Shown here: piece by piece, positions 56,110 through 64,000 of the stretch
Layout of the letters: each line of letters begins with the position of its first letter
Numbering within the stretch: position 1 is the stretch's first letter
Assembly: GCA_022496805.1 (NCBI GenBank)
Contig: CM040094.1
Span: 13,105,501-13,169,500 of the forward strand
From: Pohlia nutans
Taxonomy: Eukaryota > Streptophyta > Bryopsida > Bryales > Mniaceae
Length of the DNA stretch: 64,000 nucleotides
Direction: 5' to 3'
Notes under the pieces: generated by a model
What the model was told of the DNA's origin: nothing
Database searches by the model: none
The model's input: only the letters and a program-made list of their open reading frames with translations
Program-made: the position numbers and the translations under genes

Positions 56110-57763
56110 TTAATTACTGTAGCTTGTAGTTAATTAATGGCCTGCCTTTCAATACATGTGACTTGAACATTGTGAAAAATTAATAACAGCCTTTTGCACT
56201 TGAGGGTCATAATTTTGACATAGTTTTTAAGTCTTGTGAATTTAACGAATACTACTAGTCAACTGCGAGAACTTGTACACCGGATTTAGATTTTCGATTG
56301 ATGTGTGAGTTTCTTGTAGACAATTTGTATTGAATCTGTCACATATATGAGGTTGCGTCCACCCAATTAATAAAAAATCCAAATTGAATTTTATAGTAAT
56401 ACATTACAATAGAATCTTCTAGTACTCCCATTTTGTAAATTTAATTTAATTGATGTCAATCATGCTCATCTCGACGTCCAAAGATGGATACGTAGCACAC
56501 TTACACTTTTAGTTCATCCAAAAATCCTAAGAGTCATGTTGACTTATTGGAAACAATATTGGAAACAATATTGGAAACAAATACTTAAACATTCATTATA
56601 AGTAATAATCTCTAAGGTAAAGAACACTAGGAGCCTTTGTGCAAGATAATTAATAATTTTCCAAAAATAAAGTTTGGTAATTCAAATATTCCCTAAAATC
56701 TTGTTTTTTTCTTTATTTTTTTTGAAATTTCCCCTAAATTTACAGAACTCTATTTTCAAAAATATTTATTGCCGAACATACAATTAACGTCAAGTAATCC
56801 CTGGGTCCATTCAAGCTAATACGAGCCAAAGGTGCCTCGTTTTGAGTGCTTTGGAGAGTCCTTTGGAGAGTAGCTAGAGACAAGAAAGTCATGATTTTCA
56901 TTCAAAGAACAATTTTGTAGTGTATTTCTTTCAGTTTTCATTTACATGATCATCATTCTCATTCAGTTATCCCAAAATTTATACCAAAAAAGTGTTATTT
57001 ATTATTTAGAAAAGTCCTTGGTGAGTCATTATAACCACTACAGACATAGCTATTCTAGTGCTTTTAGTAGCCAATTGTTTACAATATTGCTTTCATCTTG
57101 TACTATGTGTTTAATATACACGTTGAAAACATTGACATATCACTTTCCTCTCTAATTACAACTTAAATTAAAAATCACATTGAAAACGCCTCTAAAAAAG
57201 CACTGAAAAAGCACTGCTGACAACTTAGGTGGTTCATATTAGCTTGAATGGACCCATCTCCTATACTTATCATCTCCATTAGCAACAACTTGGTTGCCCT
57301 TCAAATAGCAAAGTGAGTGTACCAGTAAGTATGACTTGGCTAAATGTCTACAACCACTCATCTTTGAATGCAAATGGGGTTACCAATTGTCCCTTATAGT
57401 GGTCTGAAACCTCCCGCTTTGAAATTGCATAAGAAAAAAAATTGATCTCAATAGATTTGGCTCTTACACCCAAAGTGTTCTCTTCTATACACCTCCAAAA
57501 GAATCACACCCCAATATCTGCTAAACTGCTTACAATGATGCAAAAAGTATCCTCTACCTTGTAACAATACACCTGCCTACCAATTACTGTTCCACTTAAT
57601 CACCTAAAAATTGACTCAGTGCGACGAACACGTAATGGTTACTTTAAATAGAGGATGATACACAACAGCACCAAGAAGGAGAGTTTGATCAATGAATAAT
57701 CAGATGGTTGTTTTTTTTGTTTTGTCTTTACAAAAGTCAGAGTGAGATGGGTCGCACCGCGAT
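56110..57763. other. Convergent intergenic region between the RING and ARID-HMG genes
   Basis: AT-rich with no gene. A 14-base unit 'caatattggaaa' is repeated three times at about 56547-56580. It holds the 3' flanks of both neighbouring genes. Confidence 0.5.
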
Positions 57764-60700
57764 TTATGAGAGAGTTGTGCCACCTGAGCCTTGTTCCTCC
57801 TTCAGTGCCATGCATGGTTTAAGTGACCCAGATTCCGGCATTAGCACTTTGGCATCCCCACTAGTGCCCTCAATGCTGACAGAATCAGTACAAGCAGAGT
57901 CAGTTCTGGTAATGTCAATCACAGCTTCCTCCTCTACGGGCTGCGCACTACTCCTTGTGACTGCTGGCTCCACAGATGCAGCTGCCTCTGTCGTCTCCTC
58001 AGATTGCAACCTCTTGCGGTACTCCTGCAACTCCTTTGCGTACCTCTCTTTGTCCTTCATTCCCTGCTCTTGATATGGCTGCAGAAAAATGAAACAAAAT
58101 TACAACAAGCCCCAATACTTACACCAAAGTCCACAAATAAGAAAGATGGTAGATCATGTGGCATTCGCCGCTCCAGACCTTCAACACCTCCACAGCGTTT
58201 CCAATCAAATTAGACCGATTCAAGAGCTTTTAGATCACATCATAACGAAACTCTTTTCTATGATTCATGAGGAGATCTCCCTATGGTTACAATGATCATA
58301 TGGAATTCTCCATATAATCCTCAAGTGATTATATGGAGGCTTCCATATAATCTTCAGGTGATTATATCGAGAACTCCATGTGATTATTGTGACCATAGGG
58401 AGATCTCTTCATGAATCATAGAAAAGAGTTTCGTTATGATGTGATCTAAAAGCTCTTGAATCGGTCTAATTTGATTGAAAACGCTGTGGAGGTGTTGAAG
58501 GTCTTGAACGGAGAATGCCACATGATCTACCATCTTTCTTATTTCACTCCAAAAACAGTGCACACTCACCAGTTTCTCGTGTTCGGTGAGGGAATTCCAA
58601 GCGTGGCCAACGATGCGGCTGAGCTCCAGGCCAGTGACACCGGGATGCAAGGCTTTGTACTTGAAGGATTGCTCAGCGAAGAAGAAGTTGTAGCCTGTTC
58701 GATTGGGGCGGGGTGCATTGGGGTCCCTCTTGAGAGTGTCCTCCTTGCGCGGCCGTTTGCGCCAGGAGCCACCGGCGGCCTTGGCATCCGCTGAAGCTTT
58801 GTCAGCTGTGTAGCTTGGCACGTCAGCGTGTTGGGCGCTGGGCCTCTGGGCTGGTGGCACGTGGTAGAGCACCCCCTGCAGCTTCTCTGTGCCCACCGTG
58901 ACCGTCACCAGGTAGCCTTGGTCGAACTTGCCTTTGATAGCTCCCTGCGCCACTAGACCGATGGAGGACGCTGGATCCAGAACTGCTGCAAAAAAACACA
59001 ACAAAATCCCAGGGTAAGCATGATCGCCCATTTTTAGCACTAGCTTACCTTACCTTTCGTTGGATCTTGTTCACAATCACAGGGCACCTTGACACATTCA
59101 CCAGGTAGTAAATGGTACAAGAATGATGGTGAATTCCTGGTGAACACTTGCTAAATTGAAGTGGTTGCTCAATTTAGCAAGTGTTCACCACAAATTCACC
59201 ATCATTTTTGTACTTTTAGCAAGTGTTCACCACGAAGTCACCATCATTTTTGTACTATTTGCTTGGCAGTGAATTGATCAAGGTTCCCTCTATATTGAAA
59301 AAGGAGTTGAGTTACAAATTAATTTAATTCATGGTGTTGGACTAGTATGACATCATTCTACAGTGAAACCTTGGACAGGCTCATTGTAAAGACCCGTTTG
59401 AGGTCCACTATTTTTCATAATAACTTGAAGGCATTCATTTCACTGAATCCACTATTTTTCATAATAACTTGGAGCCATTCGTTTCACTGAATCACACGTC
59501 TTGTCAGCTCAGTCGACACTAAAATTCCTTAATGGCATAGTAATTTAAAACTCCCCAAGTTCAGTAATTCCAACGTTCTGAAAAAACCCTCCAAAACTAA
59601 AAAGAAAATCAATTAAAAAGACTGGCCTGGCAAAATCTGCATTGGCAAAATCTTTCGTTTCCTGATTGACTGCAAAGCTGGGTCACCGTCTGAAAGCGGG
59701 TATGTTTTGGCTGCTGAATAGACACTTTTCTTTAATGGTCCAGGCATCCAAACTGCAAGAACAAAAAACAAAAAAACACATATTAGCGAATTGGTAGAAC
59801 TGTGGAAATGGTGAATCATTAACAGATATATCAGATGCTATGAGAAAAAATTCATCCACTAGCAACCCAAATACATTAGCTACATTAAAATTGTGATTTA
59901 GTGTCCAGTGAGAATTGATGTCTTTTATCACAATTTGTTCAAAGGTGAGGAGAAATATTGTCCCTACAATACATAAGGAAGGTTTGTTGAATGTCCATAC
60001 CTTGAGGTGGAACCAATGGACCCTGCCTCCCGAAAAAGTATGCTTGTTCGAAGTAATAAAGAAGTCCCACGTAGTATTTTCGTACCATATATGAGCCGCT
60101 AGTAATGGCGTCCGGGAAATTAAAAATGCTTGTCACCTCTCTCCATTTCCTGTCCTTGATTACCTGCATTACCCCAACATTGAAATCTTGTTATTACTCA
60201 TGAGGCTTGTGGTGTTTTCTGTGTACAATCGTATGTGGTTTTATTTGCGAAAAGAGAAAAAGAAAAAAGAAGCCCGTTAGTACATGTTGCTATGTCTCTA
60301 CAACGCAGGAACACTTTGTAGTGACAAAGACAAACTCATAGAAAGAAGATATGTAGTAGATAATCACGAGGCCCAAGACGGTTATCGGACACATAACATT
60401 CAAAAGAAGACCTAGTGTTCTTTCTTATCACTTGAGAAAAATTAGGATCTTGTTGGTTGAAAACCTCTTGAAACCCAATCCTCAAGAGTGAGTAAAGAAG
60501 ACATTGCCTCTTCGTGACTTGCCACGTGGCACTTGTACATTTTTACCATTGCTTACCTACCATTACATTGGAATCACCAAAGGTTGTGACTTTAATTATA
60601 TTTCACTCCTAAGTAAGCATTCTCCTATAGTTGTGTTGGTAACAAGAGGTTCTTACTACCATCGTTAATAGTTCATCACCATTAATTTGTTCAAGTGTAC

Positions 60701-63700
60701 TTGTTCATTGTTTGAATACACTAACAAAACCTTGTCATTGTCATTGTCAAAACCTCTTACCACCCATACAACACTAGAATCTTTGGCATGGATATTAACC
60801 CCAAAAAGAAAAATAAAGGACCTACGACCATTAGGGATTTGAAAAAAAATCATCCAACATCAAGAAAAATGTCATCTAAAGGTCATTGTTGGCCTTTGCA
60901 CCCTTATTGGATTAAATGTAAAAAAATTGAGAGTTGCCATATAGAATGTTATGCACACACTCTCTTCTAAACTAAATCATCATCATAAGAGCATCCTCCA
61001 TGCAACATTGTAAAAGGGGTAAGATAAAGAGACATGTGCGTGCGAGACGCATCTTTCATTTGTGCCGCCCCTTTTACAAATCCTTACAAATCTTGGAGAC
61101 CTAGAAGGGAGGATAGGAGTTATGACTCTAGATCCTCCTCTTTTGCATCCGCAATGCACCATGTGGTAATGAAAGCAACATGAGAGGGCTATAAAATAAG
61201 TCTAATGTCATCCAGAAGAATCTCACCAATTTAACATTTATTCTAGGATGCAATTCTTGACACCAAAATCAATTCCACTTGGAAAGCTCACAAACTGCAT
61301 AAAAGAAATGAAGTAAAGATTGAGTAGAGTGGAATGTGTTGTAATACCTTCTCTAAACCTCCTCGATTTGTGACCTCTATGTAGAGAAGGTGAAGATCAA
61401 TGGAGACTCCTCCCAAAGGTGGAATTCTGTAGGGCAACACATTCATCAAGGCAATCAAAACTCAACTTATGAGAGCACCATATATTAACACCTAGATGAC
61501 TAAGTAGCCCAAAATGGACCTCACGTATTTTTTATAAGCAATTTTGAGTAGGTCACACAGACTTTCTTTTGTCCAATGTTATTTCTTTTCTCATCAACAC
61601 ATGCAATGTTCTCCATTGATTCTCGTGATATAAAATTCAAACCCAGTGAAATCATATCTGTTACAATAATATCAATCATGAATCTTTGGTCTTTTAGGGG
61701 TCAAGTAGTCTCACATACAAAATATATAGGCAATACTTTTTATTGTACAACACCCAACAATAAAGATGCGTGATTTTCTTTTACAACTACTATGGGCTCC
61801 AAAATGCATGAAATCAAGAACCACTAGTGACATTTTCAATGTTCGTCATTCAAAGAGGCATACTTAAAATGAGAACTATTAATGCTTACATGGGGTATTG
61901 ATAAATGCTTTTTGAATCATTTCTACCATTTTATCCTTGCTTTTTTGGTAGGAACCAAGTCTTTCACTCTCACTAAAGATCACTAAAGACGTTATTTCAA
62001 AAAAAATCTAAGGTTTTCAATGATCACAAAGATGGGATTCAAAATGGCCTACAAAGTCAAGTATCTTACTTGCCAACTATTGTTATGGCCATCATGCCTA
62101 ATGAACGGTCACAATAACACCTCAAGTTCAAGAAGCCTAAATTAGGCCTCAAGTTTTTTTTAAGCAGTTTTGAGTAGGTCCTATGTGGACTTCTTTTCAT
62201 CCAAATTTATTTGTGTTATTTATTTATTTATTTATTCCAATGCATGCAATATTCTTCACCAATCCCAGTGATATAAAATCTGGTCCCATCTGAACAATAT
62301 TTTTCAGAATATGATTGATCAAAATTTGTCATTTCAAAATCACGAATCCTTGGACCTTTAGGGGATACACATAAGCAGGGTACAGAATAATAAAATAGAA
62401 GAAACTACGATAGCCTAACACTGATCAAGAAAAGGATTTTCTGGGAAGGAAAAAAACAGTACCCAGCTAAGCTTTCTTGAAAGCTCTTCACCTCAGCAGC
62501 CCTTTCTTTGCCTTTTCTTCCCTTCTTCCTGCACCATGGAGGAAAAAAGGTTAATTATTCATGTAGCATGCTCCTTGTTAAGTAAAGAATCACGTTGTAG
62601 AAATCTTTGAAAACTGAATTATCATTACAGAACAACATTGTTGACCGCCCTGCCACCCTTTTCATTCCAATTGCAACAATTATGTAAAAAGATCTATGCC
62701 AAAAATCCAAACTATATTTGCTCATATAATTCATTTCATGTTGTGTACAATGATCTCCTGAACACTCGTAGAAAATATGGTCGAAAAGAACCACAACCAA
62801 AATTGGCTGCAGTTCTTTTGACCACCCTAATCTGCAATCACTTAGCGACTGCAAATTTTTCTTTTTGATTTACGACTGCAATTTTAATCATTTAGGGGCG
62901 TGTAGTATACCGTTGGAAAGATATTTTCAAGACCTTTCCAACGGTATATTACGCGCCCTGAAATTTCAAAAATTGCAGTCGCAAATCCAAAAAAACAAAT
63001 CTGCAAGCGTTTAGAGACTGCAGATCAGGGTGGTCAAAAAAACCGCAGCCGATTTTGGCTGCAGTTTTTTTCGACCATGTTTTCTACTAGTGTGAAACAC
63101 TATGTTTACTCAAGTACAAGGGTGTACTCAAATATGTTGCAATCTGCAGAAATACATGCCAAGATGATAGTTACTAATAAACACCCTTACTATTATGATT
63201 GGAAAAAGAAGCCTACTAACATGAGCCTTGTCCCCAGAACAATGTGGAATTAGCACTAAACCACTAGCTACTTGATAAAGCAAAACAAATTCAAGATAAT
63301 TAAGTAAACAGTGATTGAAAAACCATAAACTGAGCCTGACTGGATATTGATAAATCCTCCAAATTCTAACACAAAAAACAAAGATGAGCATGATCAGGAT
63401 TATTAATAGGGAAAGTGAAGCGTAGTGTATTACGTGAGCCTTGTGCCGAGAACAGTGTGGAATTTGTTGAGCGCTTCAAAAAACAACTCCTTGTTAGCAA
63501 GCAGCTCCTCATGCTTATGAAAAGTGGAAGGGTAGTGCTGGCGAGCGTACATGGAAACCCCCGGAATGCTGTTTGTATCTCTCGGGACTGTAACCCCATT
63601 GCCTGTATAATTATTGATAGTATTCCACTCCAGTGGCTGCTGTTGCAATGATACCCCATTCTCATGATCCACCTTCCACTGGCCCCCAGGCTCAGCCACA

Positions 63701-63711
63701 AGAGTGGACAT
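57764..63711 (-). CDS. ARID-HMG box DNA-binding protein (HMGB9/15 type, 6 exons)
   Basis: Plant-specific chromatin protein combining an AT-rich interaction domain with an HMG box; it binds AT-rich DNA in the nucleus. Exons on the minus strand: 63711-63434, 61426-61348, 60163-60001, 59752-59687, 58985-58570, 58078-57764; 1317 nt, 438 residues, with phase kept throughout. The ARID (about 74-165) reads FFEALNKFHTVLGTRLTIPP, LHLLYIEVTNRGGLEKVIKD, RKWREVTSIFNFP and VRKYYVGLLYYFEQAYFF. A linker IKGKFDQGYLVTVTVG is typical of this group. The HMG box (about 283-357) reads DPNAPRPNRTGYNFFFAEQS, VGHAWNSLTEHEKL and KDKERYAKELQEYRKRL; it is preceded by a basic KRPRKED. The tail is acidic/Ser-rich. The end of exon 4 is the least certain junction (ACG|GTGACC chosen for phase). 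Introns carry many repeats. Confidence 0.92.
58139..58551. repeat. Long hairpin in the last intron of the ARID-HMG gene
   Basis: Arms of about 160 bases (58139-58298 and about 58390-58551) are inverted copies at about 93-95% identity around a loop of about 95 bases, itself built from short 'gattatat(g/c)' repeats. Each arm read outward-in encodes the same open stretch (KMVDHVAF..., NQIRPIQELLDHIITKLF, SMIHEEISLW), about 50 codons without a stop. I do not recognise the peptide. It fills most of intron 5 (58079-58569). Confidence 0.88.
59089..59283. mobile_element. Foldback MITE, family H, copy 2
   Basis: Same arms as 53253-53400, with an extra partial copy of the right arm ('tagcaagtgttcacca.ga' to 'catcatttttgtac'). 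Outer bases are ATTCACCAGGTAGTAAATGG and TTTGCTTGGCAGTGAATTG. In ARID-HMG intron 4. Confidence 0.8.
61485..61704 (+). mobile_element. Family B MITE in ARID-HMG intron 1
   Basis: Starts TTAACACCTAGATGACTAAG and ends CTTTGGTCTTTTAGGGGTCAA. Both ends are mutated, the interior is complete. Confidence 0.75.
62125..62368 (+). mobile_element. Family B MITE, decayed ends
   Basis: The interior from 'caagaagcctaaattaggcctcaag' to 'cacgaatccttggacctttagggg' is family B. The TTAA termini are not intact. A short ATTT microsatellite is inside (about 62216-62236). Confidence 0.7.
62763..63092. mobile_element. Foldback element with CACTAGTAGAAAA ends
   Basis: 330 bp. The left end is CACTCGTAGAAAATATGGTCG and the right end, inverted, CACTAGTAGAAAACATGGTCG. 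The two halves are complementary over more than 130 bases, with the centre at 'ccgttggaaaga...tctttccaacgg'-like sequence. TGAA flanks both sides. The CACTAGTAGAAA terminus is common among plant CACTA-like MITEs; the superfamily call is tentative because that group usually makes 3-bp repeats. Confidence 0.75.
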
Positions 63712-64000
63712 AACAAAATACTAACACCAAAAATCAATCCAAAGTTTGGTATTAACCCTTAATTTCCCATCAGCATCGCTCCTGCAGGCACGACCCCCAA
63801 ACACCATATCAAACAATGCACAGATGGATACTTTCCTTGCTTTGTAAATTCTTACCCCTGCTGTGACAATACATAAACTGAGGATATATGCATTCAGGAA
63901 GGTATAAACTGAGGTGCTTGCAAAAAAGAACGTGCTACAGTGAGTTAGTAGATTAATTATGAAGGACTCTGTTAGTAGATAGATAGATAGAAACAAACTC
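63712..64000. other. Upstream flank of the ARID-HMG gene
   Basis: Likely promoter or leader region of the minus-strand gene; no coding signal. A short GATA run is at about 63976-63990. Confidence 0.4.

Noticed and set aside
62470..62530. Possible extra exon of the ARID-HMG gene (minus strand, GCAG acceptor and GAG|GTGAAG donor, lysine-rich)
   Set aside because: Its insertion would split the conserved ARID stretch GTRLTIPPLGG, and its phase does not fit the next exon. Exons at 63434 and 61426 join directly in phase.

Overview
The window is nuclear DNA of a land plant. Coding exons are GC-richer than the strongly AT-rich intergenic and intronic DNA. Introns are spliceosomal (mostly GT-AG) and several hundred bases long. 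The genes are plant-type: an RPN2 proteasome subunit, CBM22-GH10 xylanase, CYP51G, chloroplast RRM protein, ARID-HMG protein, 2-oxoglutarate dioxygenase and a tyrosine-kinase-like kinase. A short interstitial CCCTAAA array fits the common plant telomere repeat. A non-seed plant (moss, liverwort or lycophyte) is my guess from the kinase type and gene style; the species cannot be fixed from sequence alone.

Layout: 1-4.2 kb is AT-rich repeat DNA. 4.5-7.6 kb is an intronless RPN2 gene (+). 8-12 kb holds nested transposable elements and a fragment of a group II intron reverse transcriptase. 12.1-27.8 kb is one 13-exon xylanase gene (+) with four CBM22-like modules ahead of a GH10 domain; nearly every intron carries transposon insertions or tandem repeats. 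28-29.2 kb is a duplicate of the last exon of a dioxygenase (frameshifted). 31.9-33.4 kb is a protein kinase (+), followed by a broken GH19 chitinase. 36.9-39.8 kb is the intact dioxygenase (-, 4 exons). 40.6-42.4 kb is a two-RRM chloroplast ribonucleoprotein (-, 2 exons) whose 3' end is repeated downstream. 44.35-47.9 kb is CYP51 (+, 6 exons). 48-55 kb is repeat-rich intergenic DNA. 55.4-56.1 kb is a RING finger gene (+). 57.8-63.7 kb is an ARID-HMG box gene (-, 6 exons). The genes do not form a pathway; they are independent single genes.

The most striking feature is a large population of short non-autonomous elements (about 230-950 bp). They all end in TTAACCCCTAAA or TTAACCCTTAAA in inverted orientation and are flanked by TTAA. 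Two nested cases in this window show the TTAA duplication directly: one has a filled and an empty site, the other interrupts a terminal inverted repeat. This is the insertion signature of the piggyBac superfamily, which is not a prominent MITE source in plants. No transposase is encoded in the window. Other element types seen are Stowaway-like, CACTA-like ends, several foldback families, and one element inserted in only one copy of a local duplication with a TTA target repeat.

Exon boundaries were deduced by eye from splice sites, reading phase and family conservation; all five multi-exon models keep an open frame across every junction.
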